Shown here: piece after piece, positions 1 through 12,692 of the stretch
How the letters are laid out: the number at the start of each line of letters is the position of its first letter
Position numbering within the stretch: the first letter of the stretch is position 1
Origin: Hyperoplus lanceolatus
Lineage: Eukaryota; Chordata; Actinopteri; Uranoscopiformes; Ammodytidae
Direction: 5' to 3'
NCBI GenBank assembly: GCA_026929865.2
Contig: CM049398.1
Coordinates: 24,051,501-24,115,500, forward strand
DNA length: 64,000 bases
The notes under the pieces: generated by a model
Databases searched by the model: none
What the model was told of the DNA's origin: nothing
What the model saw: only the letters and a program-made list of their open reading frames with translations
Position numbers and translations under genes: made by a program

Positions 1-1
1 T

Positions 2-148
<147 letters not shown>

Positions 149-1312
149 TAATTTTTTTTCCTGATCTCATCTTTTTCTCAACTTTGCCTGATTTAAATGC
201 AAGGACCTATCATTTTGTATAATCATAGTCATAGGTATTTAATGGAACAATATGGCACCTTAGCAATGTCATTTAGATTGAATTCATGTTTCTGAAATAT
301 GATGCGTGACTAAACTATGGATCTATTAACTTTAGCCATAGACAGCAAAGGCAACAAAAGATTGGAAAAGGTTGAAGAATATAACATTAACTCCATCATT
401 TGTTCCAGCACCATACATTTAAAACCTAAAATGCCTGTCAATTTCCTTTATATTGTCAAAGAGCACCTCCATTATTGCTGTACCTCGCTGGGGAAAAAAA
501 TATTTTAAGAATAAGGGGCAGCTCTTTATTTCAGTCATTGTCCGTCCCAGAATTCAAAGTATTCAAAGTATTCAGAGTAACTGTCTGTCATAATTACACC
601 AAATGTCAGTGAATTTGGCATTGGCATATTCATCATTTTGAAAGGTCCGGCTTTAAGATCTAGTGGCGTTAGTTAGACTTAGCAGGTTTGGCTACTTACT
701 ACTTGGCTACTACTAATAGATAGGAAATACCACCAAAAATGTGTTTGAAATATTTCTGAATCATGCTATGCATGTGCTGCTGTTCCAACACAGTGAACAG
801 TCAGTGAGAGAAAAAAATGTCTTGTGTTCTTATTCCTAAGAAATACTAAAAAAAGTTAACTTAAATTGAATGAATTAATTTCAAGTTATTAAGGTTGAAT
901 CTTTATTTTTATTTGAACATTTTTTTTATCTGGTTCATTTTGCCCCAAAAAATTATTGTTGCCGTTTAAAAAAAAATAAATACAAAGTTGCTCTTGCCAC
1001 TCAGTCGTATACGTCTCAAATCAAGCACTGCTCTACTAATGGTTGCTTGGAGTCTCCGAACAGCCTTATCCCAAAAACACACAGCACACAGTCATTTTAA
1101 CACCGCGGTGAGAAGAGATCTGCCTAGAGTACTACATGCAATTTGCAATTATCAACCAGAGCTGGCAGCTTTTCAAATAGAACACAGCAGCAAATGGCCA
1201 GTTAGCTAAAACATTTCAACCCTAACCATTTACAATACAGTATTACACCTCTAATGTATTCCCACCGATCACTTTTGTCTTACCATCAGAATGCACTTCC
1301 TACACTGTAAAC

Positions 1313-2321
1313 AATTGCTGTAAATTTCCAGCAGGATTTCAACAGCATTTACCTGTTATTTATAAAAACATCATTTAACTGTTAAAATATAAGGCAGTCT
1401 GTTAAATTACAGTCCTTTGCAATTATTTTACGGAACGGTAATGTTTTTCAAAAATACTGAACTTTCCTGTTAATTTACCATCAAACTTGGAAGGGACAAC
1501 TTGACCTGAGCTGCCTGCACATGTGAAGCTTATACAGTTTTCTTCATTAATCCTCATCCATCCACATCTTAACTAATAAGTGTTGTTTACTGTAAATCCT
1601 CTGGTTAAGTTTACTTAAAGTTGAGTTATATCTACTTGGAAATGGAAATTGCAGTTAACATAATTAAACCAAGTTAGTCTTACTTAACTGAAGAGTTGTG
1701 TTTACTCAGTAGAATTAAGGAAACGGATTGCCTTAGATAAATCAAGTAAGCACAACAAAGTGTATTGTAGAGACGCCCCCTTTCCCACAATGACTTACAC
1801 TGGACTAAACGTTTGTTATGTTGCTATTTGCACCCTCAGTAAAGGGGATGTTTCATTCCATTACCTCACTATGCATTTTGTTTAAATAAAACATGTCTGT
1901 GTGAACTAACTGTTATTTTTGGTTATAACAAAAGGTTTGTGGAAATCTTAAACAAGAACCCTAGTTCAACTCAGGAGACAATTTACAATAGAAATTAATC
2001 ATTCCATTGAACTTAATATTGTAAAAAGTGTCTTGAAGTAACAAACAGAAGCTGCTCTCTGTGTTTAGCATTTGAACAAATAGGGGACATAGTACATTTA
2101 CATATGGAATGAAACAGATCTGCCCAATGAAATATAACATCCCCTTCGCTCACGGTGCAAACAACATAACAAACATTTAGTCCAGGTTCATCCCTTTTTT
2201 CAGTAACAGTATAATCCTGTCAATTTTATTGACAGTCAAATAATGTTAATTTAACAGTAAGAAAATGGCAACCCTGCTGCCAGTTGATTAATGTTTTTTT
2301 ACAGGGAAATTTCTTACAGTG
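1313..2321 (+). mobile_element. CACTG-ended (CMC/EnSpm-like) non-autonomous DNA transposon, copy 1
   Basis: The element starts CACTGTAAACAATTGCTG and ends with CAGGGAAATTTCTTACAGTG, so the terminal inverted repeat is CACTGTAA. It is flanked by a 2-bp duplication, TA (1311-1312 and 2322-2323). It is about 1.0 kb, lies in the kirrel3 intron before the 2514 exon, and is near-identical over most of its length to 50423-51572 and, inverted, to 45297-46088. CACTR termini with short TSDs are the hallmark of the CACTA/Mirage/Chapaev group. No transposase frame is present, so it is a defective derivative. Confidence 0.75.
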
Positions 2322-2344
2322 TACCATTTAAGTCTCAGTCATTA

Positions 2345-2406
2345 TCACAGCGGTCCCGGGTTTGACTCTGGTCCCGGGCCGTTCACTGCATGTCATCACC
2401 CCTATC

Positions 2407-2445
<39 letters not shown>

Positions 2446-2500
2446 ATTTCCGCTATTCACTTAAAATCTTCAAGTGTCAATAAAAGGTGAAAATACCTTT
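2345..2500 (+). mobile_element. tRNA-derived SINE-like fragment with TC microsatellite
   Basis: A B-box-like GGTTTGACTC occurs at 2359-2368. It is followed by CTGCATGTCATCACCCC, a TC microsatellite (2410-2442), and a tail reading TCAATAAAAGGTGAAAA. This order (B box, TGCATGTCAT, pyrimidine repeat, CAATAAAGG tail) resembles fish tRNA-derived SINEs. The A-box half is missing, so it is 5' truncated. It ends about 14 bases before the acceptor AG of the 2514 exon. Confidence 0.5.
2410..2442. repeat. (TC)n microsatellite
   Basis: An uninterrupted TC run inside the SINE-like fragment, shortly upstream of a kirrel3 splice acceptor. Confidence 0.95.
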
Positions 2501-2513
2501 TCTCTTTCCTCAG

Positions 2514-2712
2514 GCCTGGTCATGGAAGGAGACAGTGTTGGAGTCGGGCACATCGGGTCGCTACACGGTGGAAACGGTCACCACAGAAGAAGGAGTCATC
2601 TCAACACTGACCATGAGTAACATAGTGCCGGCCGACTTCCAGACCATCTACAACTGCACGGCATGGAACAGCTTTGGCTCGGACACGGAGATCATACGCC
2701 TTAAGGAACAAG
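2514..2712 (+). CDS. kirrel3: kirrel3 exon: remainder of the last Ig domain
   Basis: The acceptor is CTTTCCTCAG ending at 2513 and the donor is GTGGGA at 2713. The 199-nt exon begins [20 protein letters not shown] and continues to LKEQ plus one base. It supplies the Ig-fold core tryptophans and the second disulfide cysteine in YNCTAW, which overlaps an N-glycosylation sequon (Asn-Cys-Thr). The phase is 0 in and 1 out, matching the neighbouring exons. A SINE-like tail and a TC microsatellite end only a few bases upstream of its polypyrimidine tract, and a 130-bp TG repeat lies about 170 bp past its donor. Confidence 0.95.
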
Positions 2713-2882
2713 GTGGGAGCCAAGGTTCGACAGGTTCCACCTTCCTCTTCTTCAAAAAAATCACGTGACTGTGGTTTTACTAGTGAAAGATGGTTGAAAA
2801 GTGACCAAGCTACTGCGCCGCTGTGTGTGCCCCACTGTGGTTGTGTGCCTGTGTGTGTGAGCGTGTGACTGTACATTGTATC

Positions 2883-3017
<135 letters not shown>

Positions 3018-4304
3018 CATGAATGATACAGAATTGTCTAACAAATTTGTCCCATATGAATAATGCTGATGATGCACAGTAACAAATTAAAAACAACATA
3101 TCCATTGTTGTGTGTGTAATTAATTAAAAATAATTGGTATATCATGAACCACATTTGTTTTTAGATACAGCAGTTTTACATAAACACCCTAACATAAAAA
3201 ACATTTTTCAAATTATTTTGGAAAGTTATCCGAAATGTTTAATTCGGAACTGCAAGATGGTAATACAAACCTACCATGCATGACCTATATTCTACAACGT
3301 TTGATGTACTGTCAATGTGATGATGACTCAAATAAGTTGTCTGGTTCGACATGAGCATGAGCAACTCCCTGGTAATATGAACTAGTGACCCTTAGCACAC
3401 ACACTGTACTCTGAATATAAAATACACTATGCCTCTTGTTTTCTTTACGTGAAGGAGGAACCTTCTGTATTTATTTATTCTGTTTCGAAAATGAACATGT
3501 TTTATCTGCTGACCTTTTCCCCTCTACCGTAGGGGGAAGCTGTTTCTATCCACTTATCACAAATGATAAATTATACGCTGCTTACGTGAAAGTGACATTG
3601 ATCAATGAAGACATTAAATAGGCTTTAATGGTGTAGCGAAAGCACTCGGTTGTTTGCATTGCTTTAAAATGCGAGAAGGTCATAAACGTGGGCTGGTTAC
3701 TCAGATCATTAAAGTGTGTTTTAATGACCGAGAAGCACTTTGATGTAGGTTGAATCTCTTGCTGGTCCGCACATGCACTATAACATGCTCGCAGAAAAAC
3801 GCACAAACACGATCATGTGAAACAAACACACTCTACTCTCTGGAAATAAAAAAGTCCCTAGTGAAGTGATCAGCTTAAATGAGTGTGAATAAAAAGTTAT
3901 CAGGCAGTACAACGAGACAATATTAGTGGACAATTATATTTACATGCACTGCTAAAATAAAATAAACGTTTCGCTGAGATTTGGAGGTAAAGTACACAAC
4001 TTTTTTGTGGCATAGTAAGGCCTGTGTATAGTTATTTCATCACATTGTGCCTAAGGGAAAATGTCAAAGTCCCTTAGAGGGCTCTAATGAAGCATAAATA
4101 TTCCCTTACTTCCTGTTTGTTGCAGGCAGACAGACAATGAGGATTGAGAAATGAGGAGAACTTGTGCATGTGTGTTCCCCATATTATGACACTCTCTGTG
4201 TCTCACTCTCCGTTGTTTGCCCTGTGTTGAATTGAGTGTTTGATTTGAGATGTTGTGGGTATGAATGTTGAACGAACCTTCTCTTTTTCTCTCTCTCCGT
4301 GCAG

Positions 4305-4412
4305 AGTCTCTACCCGTGGCGGTGATCATCGGCATTGCTGTGGGAGCCTTCGTGGCCCTCATTGTCCTCATGGGCACTATCGGAGCATTCTGCTGCACCC
4401 GCGCCCAGAGAA
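4305..4412 (+). CDS. kirrel3: kirrel3 exon: transmembrane segment
   Basis: The acceptor is CTCCGTGCAG ending at 4304 and the donor is GTAAGT at 4413. The 108-nt exon has phase 1 in and out. It encodes [20 protein letters not shown], then [11 protein letters not shown] and the basic stop-transfer TRAQR. This is a single hydrophobic helix of roughly 25 residues, with membrane-proximal cysteines that could be palmitoylated (inference). The topology is type I: the Ig domains before it are extracellular and the following exons are cytoplasmic. Confidence 0.94.
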
Positions 4413-5238
4413 GTAAGTCTCCTCTTCCCCCCCGTTACAACTATCTGAGCGAGCATGCCAAAGTACTGGATCGCCCCTAGCACACAATAAAAATGTCCAT
4501 CTTTTCCAATATAGATATAATTGCCATTTAAAACCAATGGTGAGGAAAATAAATCCGCTTGCAAGGTTAAGTTATATTGGATCTCTGCAAAAAAAGAAAT
4601 TGACATTAGGTTTTGTGAATATGGGGCATAATAATATAAAAAAAATAGAAGATTACAAGATATTGCCAGCTGCTTTGACAAAATGTCTGACACAAGTTAA
4701 AATTGCTGGAACATGGTGTCACACTCAATAAAAGATCAAATCCCTGTATAGTTGAGATGGACATGTTTTTTTTTTGTGTGGTGCAGAGATAGCCAGATTG
4801 TAATGAGGGCTCATTTCATGCAATCTCAGTCTGGCTGCATTCTTGCTTGTGAAGCTATTTACATCCTGCGCCATGTTCAACGCCACCCACCCATGTACCA
4901 AGTGACTCAGGATAGACACAGTTAGCCACTGTCTCTATCCAAGAACCAATTTGTGCTACTGGTCCCTTCAGCATGTCTATTGTCTGTATACTACAGAGGA
5001 AGCGCACCTGGTTATGCCTTCACTGCCCGTCTCCATCTGTGCTCACCAGAGAGAACTTGCAAGCAAAATTAAGACAGAAAGTAAGACTTTGTTATATGAC
5101 AGTATCATCAGCATTGTCCCGAAAACAGAATGAGCCACCGAGGGAAAGGCTGTTGTGAGATTGCATACATATGCAGAAAAAGATAATCTTGTGTTGGCAG
5201 GCGACAAATGATTAATAATGCCTTGTATTGTTTTTTTC

Positions 5239-5255
5239 GGGGGGGGGGGGGGGGG
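5239..5255 (+). repeat. G17 homopolymer
   Basis: Seventeen consecutive G bases follow a T run, about 120 bp upstream of the 5377 exon. It could form a quadruplex in the pre-mRNA, and its length is prone to sequencing error. Confidence 0.9.
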
Positions 5256-5376
5256 CTAAATTCTGTTATTCTGTTATTCTATATAAACGGCACTGAGGGA
5301 AATTATAATGTCAACAGATACAGAATGGTGTTTATCTGGCTTTTTGAGATATGCGTGTCATCTGTTTCTTTGCCAG

Positions 5377-5486
5377 ATCTGAAAGGAGTTGTGTCAGCGA
5401 AAAACGACATCCGCGTGGAGATTGTGCACAAGGAACACAATGCAGCACGCGAGAACGAAGAGCACACCTCCATGAAACAACTGATG
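5377..5486 (+). CDS. kirrel3: kirrel3 exon: proximal cytoplasmic tail
   Basis: The exon lies between TTTGCCAG (ends 5376) and GTGAGT (5487). It is 110 nt, phase 1 in and 0 out. It reads [20 protein letters not shown], then a charged stretch ending SMKQLM. This segment is strongly conserved in KIRREL3 proteins by family knowledge. A run of 17 G bases lies about 120 bp upstream of the acceptor. Confidence 0.94.
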
Positions 5487-6272
5487 GTGAGTGTGAGTGT
5501 CGCAGCATACTACTTTTTACTACTTTTAACTTTTTTTTTGTTATTTCAAAAATAAATGTCAGCTATTTCTTAAATATATGTACATATTTGCAATTCCCAT
5601 ATTTAGCTGACAGAAACATGATGAATGCACTTCATTATTGGCATTGCTATTGTCTTCTGGAATACATTATTTTGTGAGTAATGGAACGACAGAAAGGCAT
5701 GCAGATTGTATATGTGGTGTAGCCAAGGCCTAGGGTCTATATTTATCTATACATGATGTCAGTAGTCCAATGAGCTTCAACAGACCCCAATACATTGTAA
5801 CTATGGAGATGATGATGCATACTGGGTAATCCTAGTGTGGGTGTAGTTATGTTTGTAAACACCCTCTAGAGAAGCACAAAGAGCTGTTTCCTCTTTGGAA
5901 GTGGACCGGTAGTTTGGTGTGCATGCGGCTTGCCCCAGGGCTGGGCTATTTGCAATGTGAAGTTTTGGATTACGTTGTACTTCCAAATACTTTAAGCGGT
6001 CGGTACTTGATGTTGAAAAAGAGCTTGGCTACTTCACAAATCTGCATTTTGTTAGGATAAATAAAATATATTCATGGATGCATTATTAATGCTCCCTGCC
6101 AGCCCTGAGTGAAGGTGACACATACCTGACTGATATTTAAAAGGAGAAGAACGAACAAGTTATAAAAGAGAAATCCTTCAGTCTCAAAATGCCTTTTTTT
6201 CCTCTGAGTGAAAGATTTAAAAAAAAAAAACGAGCATAACTCTAAGTATACTTTCCTTGATTTTCTATACAG

Positions 6273-6359
6273 GTTGAAAGAGGAGAGTTCCAGCAGGAAT
6301 CTGTTCTAAAGCAGCTGGAGGTGTTACAAGAGGAAGAGAAGGAATATCAGCACATTAAG
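6273..6359 (+). CDS. kirrel3: kirrel3 exon: cytoplasmic tail, acidic helix
   Basis: The acceptor is TTTCTATACAG ending at 6272 and the donor GTACAA starts at 6360. The 87-nt exon is 29 codons in phase 0. It encodes VERGEFQQESVLKQLEVLQE followed by EEKEYQHIK, a highly charged and probably helical part of the tail. It corresponds to the KIRREL3 segment DRGEFQQDSVLKQLEVL. Confidence 0.93.
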
Positions 6360-6405
6360 GTACAATTCATGAACAACGTCAGCCAAAATGATAGGTGGTG
6401 TGAGA

Positions 6406-6411
<6 letters not shown>

Positions 6412-6445
<34 letters not shown>
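6412..6445. repeat. (GA)n microsatellite
   Basis: A GA run just downstream of the donor of the 6273-6359 exon. Confidence 0.95.
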
Positions 6446-6448
<3 letters not shown>

Positions 6449-7886
6449 CCTTTAGGGGAAGAGGGTGGTCTTAAAAACTGTGTGACTGAAATAGCTGGAA
6501 AGCATTAATCCCTCTCTTGTTGCACATGATTTTCCAAGGTGTTAGTCCAGAGGCAAGATGACTCCTCTTACTGTAGAGGGCTGATTTTGGTTAATTAGTC
6601 TCTCATCAAAGGTGGTTCAAGCAATAAGTAGCTGATTGGCCCTCAAGCTGTTATTTAAGTTGCTTATTAAGGTGTTACTTATACCACATTTATATGATTG
6701 GATTATTTAGAAGAGCATGTTGGAAAGGAAGAAGTGCTAATCTCCGTGCAATTCTCTAACTCCAAATTTGGAGAACAATCTTTGTTTTTTATCTAAATCC
6801 TTTTCAACGTGTCCTTTCAAAGAAACATTATTTTCCCATGCATGTGTTAGTGTCATATCAACACCATTTGGACCTCCAAGTAAACTTTACCACAGTCTAT
6901 CTAGCAGAGCCTGTCTCTCCGGTCCATAAACAAAATTCTGACCCGTTCATTTTGTCTCTTCTCTTGTCCAATCCAATGTTGGTGTTGTTGGCTCCCTGGA
7001 GTGTGCTTCAGAAGTGTGTGCCTGCTTACTTGCTTCCTCTGGGGACAGTTTTTTTGTGTATCCAAGTTAATGACTGTTTGTAGGAAGCAAGAGCATAAAG
7101 GGGGGAACTGAACAAGAGATAAAGGCCAGACGCAAACAGTGTCCCCCATCGGTTGTCTGATAATGACAAGCATGACAAGGATCCTCTCAGGGTTTTTTTC
7201 TCACATTTTCCCATTATGAGCACTCTTCTTTTGGGATTTGCCACCATGCTCACTATGCTTGACATTTGTGTCCATTCACACAAGGACTTGTGAAAAAATA
7301 AATAAACAAAAACACACTAATACCCTGTGCTGGGCCTATGGCAACAGCACAGTGCCTGCAGCCTAGCAGACAAACAAGTGGCACTGCCGTATAGCCACAG
7401 AAGCCATTTCAGCTCATGCATAAAATAACAGGCACTACAATGTGTTAGGGTCCAATTAACGCTGGTATGTGAATTAACTTTGCTGTGACATGTTGGATTG
7501 CCAAATTATGAATCATCAAGGCCCATTAAATTAGCAAGAGACATTATTTTAAGGTAAGCGAGGAGGCTAGTCTGACTCAACCCTCGCACACAAGCACTGT
7601 TTTTCTTGTTATGTATGTACAACGGGGGCCTCTTTCCTTATTTATTCAGAAATCTGAATGGTAATTACTGCCAGAGTGACCTTGGCTCCTATTGAGGTTT
7701 GTGCAGGAGAAAAAAAAGTGATTGCAAATCAACAAGGGGACGGTCTGATTTTCCTCCTCTTTTTAAATCCTGATATAATTTGCTATTACATGTAGCCTAA
7801 CAAATAAAAAACAACAAAACATACAATCGTAATAATAATGAAAAATAATTAAAATCTTTTCTTTCCTGATTTGTTTTTTTATCCAG

Positions 7887-8366
7887 GATCCTACAAATGG
7901 CTACTACAGCGTCAACACCTTTAAGGAGCACCACACTCCCACTACCATGGCCGGGGGGAATCAGTCGGCGGTCGAGGTGAGGAACAACCCCACCAGCACA
8001 TCCACCCTGGGCAAGCAGCGGGTACCGACGGGCATGTCCTTCACCAACATCTACTCCACCCTGGGCGCCGGGCCCAACCGTCTCTATGACTACAGCCAGC
8101 GCTTTGTGCTGGGTATGGGCAGCAGTTCCATCGAGCTGTGCGAGCGCGAGTTCCAGCGCGGCTCCCTCAGCGACTCCAGCTCCTTCATCGACACGCAGTG
8201 CGACAGCAGCATCAGCAGCTACAGTAAGCCCGACGGCTACGTGCAGTTTGACAAGGACAGCAAGGCGTCGGCCGCCTCCTCCTCCTCCCACTACTCCCAG
8301 AACTCCTCCTCGCAGAACTCAGACCTCACCCGGCCGCTGCAGAAGCGCATGCAGACCCACGTCTGA
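7887..8366 (+). CDS. kirrel3: kirrel3 terminal coding exon with PDZ ligand
   Basis: The acceptor is TTTTTTTATCCAG ending at 7886. The exon encodes 159 residues and stops at TGA (8364-8366). It begins [16 protein letters not shown], where the YYSV tyrosines match a conserved tail site in the Neph family. It continues with [20 protein letters not shown], then [20 protein letters not shown], and a serine-rich low-complexity stretch. It ends MQTHV. The terminal THV is a class I PDZ-domain ligand; scaffolds such as ZO-1 and CASK are reported partners of this family. The segment between EHHTPTT and GKQRVP (roughly residues 21-42) differs from what I recall of the mammalian protein. The exon is much more GC-rich than its surroundings. 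A minus-strand open frame across the same bases is only its shadow. Confidence 0.96.
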   Translation, partial: DPTNGYYSVNTFKEHHTPTTMAGGNQSAVEVRNNPTSTSTLGKQRVPTGMSFTNIYSTLGAGPNRLYDYSQRFVLGMGSSSIELCEREFQRGSLSDSSSFIDTQCDSSISSYSKPDGYVQFDKDSKASAASSSSHYSQNSSSQNSDLTRPLQKRMQTHV

Positions 8367-9863
8367 CCGAGCAGGCAGGGGCAAAGGCAGGGGTGTTTTT
8401 GAACTGCGTGTTACAAAGCAGCCAGGATTGTAAAAAAAAACTGTGACAGAACCAACTCTCTAAGGAGCCCCCTATAGAGTGATATTGTTACTTTTCTCTT
8501 ATGTCGGGAGATTGCAAGGGGGCTGAGGTTGGCTTTAACACACTGTGTGACTTGAGTTCTCAAAGTCTCCCCCCCCCCCCGCCCCAAAAAAAGTGGATCA
8601 AGAAGCCTTATATTCCCCTCGTGCTTAACCCATCGACCTCCTCCTTTTTTGACCCATTATCAGAATTGTGCCATGGAGAGGTTGTTTGCCAACACAGAGA
8701 CAACATTTTGACTCAGTGTTTTGAATTTAAACATTCAACACTACGGTTTCTGCAGTGGTGCAGGGTTTGAAGAGGGCAAGCCACACATGGCTTTGTGTGA
8801 CAATCAGCTCCCCTGGCAAATGACCATTCTTTGCCTTTTGAAGATTGTCATTCATAAAAAGCCAGCATGGACAGGCCACAATAATGAGTGTGAACTAAAT
8901 GTCCTACTGCTCTCTTGTAGTTTCGAAGCACAAAAAGGAATGTGCATGTTGTTTTTAGTTGTTAAAGTGATAACTCTTTCCCCTTCCCCTCAACCTTCCC
9001 TACAAACACTTGTTACGTTGAGCTTTCTTCTTGTTGGAACTGGTCTCCCGTGTAGATGGAAGAAAAGTTTGTGCCCACAGAACGTTTAAAGAAGCGTCTG
9101 TTGTTCCTCTCTGTATCTGGGCCACTGAGCTGGGGAGATAAAGCAGGGCTGAGATCTCATTTTCAACGAGTCATTATTTTTACTGTGACACTTAGCGATA
9201 AAGAATAACCAGTGTACATATGTGACTGTCATTTCTTTTCCTCATGGTGGACTCAGAAATGAGACTTCTTGTCTATATCTACTTTGCCTTGAGCTTATGT
9301 TTTAACTGTGTCAATACAAACTTGAATATACGCCAGCTAGACATACAGTATACACACAATCAGCTCTACAGCTGATGAGGGAACTGGGTCCTCCATGGCG
9401 CTAGGCACGCAGTAGGAATAAGCCTGCAAACTGCAACAGACATGTGTACTTGTTTCGCCCACTAACGCTGTAGATCAACAGCCATATACTTGAGAGTATC
9501 TGTTCAATGAAATGTAAACCTGCTATTTTAACTGAGCTTCTTATTGTGTGGTTATCCCATTGCTATTGTCAAATGTCATTGTTGATGCTGGAGCTTATTG
9601 CATACCTAGCTGTGATCTCGCTGGTCATCAAGGGTTTAAAAAAGGGTTTTATTTTGGCATCTGCTATTCATTTTGGCTACTGTGGAGCTAATGCTGGCAC
9701 ACTGACTCTTCTCGAGGGCATGCTGTTTTCTTTATTTGTTTCTGTTCTGCACTGTATTTTACCTATACTACATTTGGATTTATTATTGAATCACTGACAC
9801 TGTATTTGTTTTAGGTGAGAGTAAAAGTGAGAGTAGTGACCTAACTTGCAGCTACACAAACAC

Positions 9864-10089
9864 TAGTCTGGCTTGACCACTCCCGCCAGCGTCTATTAAG
9901 CGCTGGTGTCGGCAAACAACGCTACGCCTCCATTGGCTGCTTCCCGGGGTTAGCCCCGCCGTAGATGATTGTGATTGGTTTAAATAAATAAAAACAGGCC
10001 AGCCCAGTTTCCCCCAGAATAGACGGCTCTAAACGGAGTGCTTCCAGACCATACTACTTGCTGTAGTTTGGTCTGGCTTTGCGAGACTA
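9864..10089 (+). mobile_element. Mutator-like MITE with 9-bp TSD, copy 1 (in kirrel3 3' UTR)
   Basis: The element begins TAGTCTGGC and ends GCGAGACTA, giving TIRs that differ at one position over nine bases. It is bounded by a perfect 9-bp target duplication CACAAACAC (9855-9863 and 10090-10098). At 226 bp it is a MITE with no coding capacity. The outer sequences are shared with 44163-45269, which has a different 9-bp TSD. Nine-base TSDs are characteristic of the Mutator (MULE) superfamily. This copy carries overlapping AATAAA hexamers (9983-9988 and 9987-9992) in kirrel3 sense orientation. Confidence 0.8.
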
Positions 10090-12692
10090 CACAAACACTA
10101 CACTAGGTAACATTTCAAAGGGAGCCTGTTGTTAAGAGTGGCATAGTCATGCATTGTTTATGTGTTGTGACAGAACACAAGAATTGACTGGGGAGGTTTT
10201 TTTATTTTATTTTCAGCACTAAACGCTGAACATCCTAGTGCAGATGTATGCTTAGCGCAGACTGCAAAGACTGTAAATCAATCAGGGAAACATTATTTTA
10301 TCTTCATTCTTACCTGGATGCTTCCACACTGCACACTGTCAGGTTAAATGTGGAACTCTAAATAAGATGTAGACCCAACAAATGATGTTATCAAAATAAG
10401 GAAAAAAAATAACTCATATGTCTCTCAAAGTCGATATGATCAAAAAAACTGCCTCTTGTTGTTGTAAGCCCTTTACATACGATTATATTCAAAGCGTTTC
10501 AATGGGGGTTTCCACATGAGTGGCAGTGGTTTTGGACTCCTAATTTAACAACTGGATTGGCGCCCATTGTACAGTTTAAGACACAAAGCTCTGTTTCAAC
10601 GCTGATAATCCAACTTGGCACTTAGCAGACTGTATATACATCTCTAATATTGTCTTTCTCTGTATATTATTTTTTTTCCTGGCTTTTCTTTTATTTCTCA
10701 GTCAGATTTGACTGTATTAGAGCTCAACAAAGCCACGTGGCAACAAAACTGTACGACAGACAATTTCTGTCTCTTTGTTTTCCTTCCAAAAAATGTCATC
10801 AACCTCACTCGCTTCATAGTAATCACACGAAAGGCTTGTGTGAGCAGTTTTTTTCTCGTAGCCCAGATCTCGCGGGGGGAAAACTCACACTCTGCACAGT
10901 GCGCACACAGGGGGCTATAGCATGAAAAGCTGGGCTTAGCTGGGACAGCTTTGAAGTGAGATGCACTAAGAGGTTATTATACCTTCTGCCCTCCTGAGAG
11001 ATGCCCAGATGCCCGGCAATATATTGCATCTGGCACCGTGATGACTGGTCAAGTATGCCGGTGCCATTTCTGAATTTATATTTTCTCCACATTTATGAAG
11101 CTAGGATAAAATTCATACCTTTAAAATTGGCAGCAGTCATTTTTTTCGAGTGCTCTAGTTTACACTGGTCGGGATAGAGTTTACATTTATGTTTTTATTT
11201 GCATGTATGCATCACCTCAAATGCACAGCTTAGAATTCAAACACGTTCCCCATTCAAAACTTATCTTTATGCAGGCATTTAGCATCTCCCCCTCAAAAAA
11301 CAAAACAAATTAACTTTCCCATCAAACAAAAGGGTCAACTTATATTTATCTGATGCAGTGCGCCGCCCGCTCTCATCCAAAAATTATGCATTTCCCGCAG
11401 TCCAGAGAATGTGTACACTGCACAGTAAACATATAAATATTTGATAGGCCTAGCCCTCTGTCCCATCCCCCTCCTCCCATGGCAGCAGCCATACACTGGG
11501 CATGAGAGCACCATGGAATAGCGAGTGCCATGTCAGTCTTTGGGAATCAAAGCCCATGTGGGGGGCCAGAGTCTGCTCCTGCTCACCTGCAAAACGCCTC
11601 TCCGGCTGCTGCTGGCAGGCAGAGCACGACTGCTTGCCGTGGCCCAGCACAGATGCCAGGGCGTAACAGATGAATAAACACAGAGACCCAGAAACAATTA
11701 CAAGGGGTTGCTGCCCTTTCCCTAATAAAACAAAGCCAACCCTGTCAGAGCTAGTGGAGGACACAGGGTGGTGTGGTATACTGAGACGCTAGTAAGACTA
11801 GCGTGTACTACTCTGGACATTTCTTAGGTCAGGTGGAAATGAAGACTGGTTGGTACTAGGTGTCTGGCATTGGTTTCTCTGCCAAGTGGATATACAGTAT
11901 CATATGTGTTTACTGCAGGGTCTCGCTCGGTCTGAATAAACAAAGGGGTGGACATTGGGGATGGATAAAGAAATGCTTAACATTACTACTGCCATTGTAT
12001 CGTCTATGCCTGCAACAGGTGGTTTACATTCGAAGTCTCCGTCATTACACAATAGGTGTGACTGTCCGTGATGGAATAGGTTAGAGAAGGTGCCATTCCA
12101 TAAACGCTGTATTGACCCGAATAACTCTTTCTTAACCATGTAAATGCTTTCTACCATTATGTCTCTCTCTTTCTCTCTCAACTCTTTTTCTTTTCTACCA
12201 ATCAATACCTTGTTAGTACTTTAATAACATACAACTGTAGGGAAAGAGGCTTGGACTAAATAGTGTTTGCAAATAATCCTCATAGTTTGCTCTAGCCTGC
12301 AGGGCACACAAGGAATCAGTGTGGCTCGGTGTGCAGCATACACTGTGTGGTAAGATGCGGACAATTGAAAGAATCACAGAAAAGCGTTTGAAAGCCAAAT
12401 CAGTACGCTTCTCTGGCTGACTGGCTGAATTGTTCTGTGCTCCAAACAATGCAATCTAGTTTGCAAGTACAACATCAACATGACCAAGGTCTGAAAAGTA
12501 CTCAACTAAGATGGACATTTCAAAGTTTGTATAAATACCATAAGCATAATTGTAATGAAAAGACAACATGTAAATTATACTTGGTAAACCACTACTTTCA
12601 CGCAGTGGCCCTCTGTATCTAAGAAAAAAATGGTTGTATTTTAACTGTTCTGGTCTGTGAATCTATGATGCTTTTGCTCTGTATATTTGGAG

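Noticed and set aside
7797..8433. 164- and 115-residue frames overlapping the last kirrel3 exon
   Set aside because: They are GC-driven shadow frames of the real exon, rich in Ala, Gly, Pro and Ser, with no family features.
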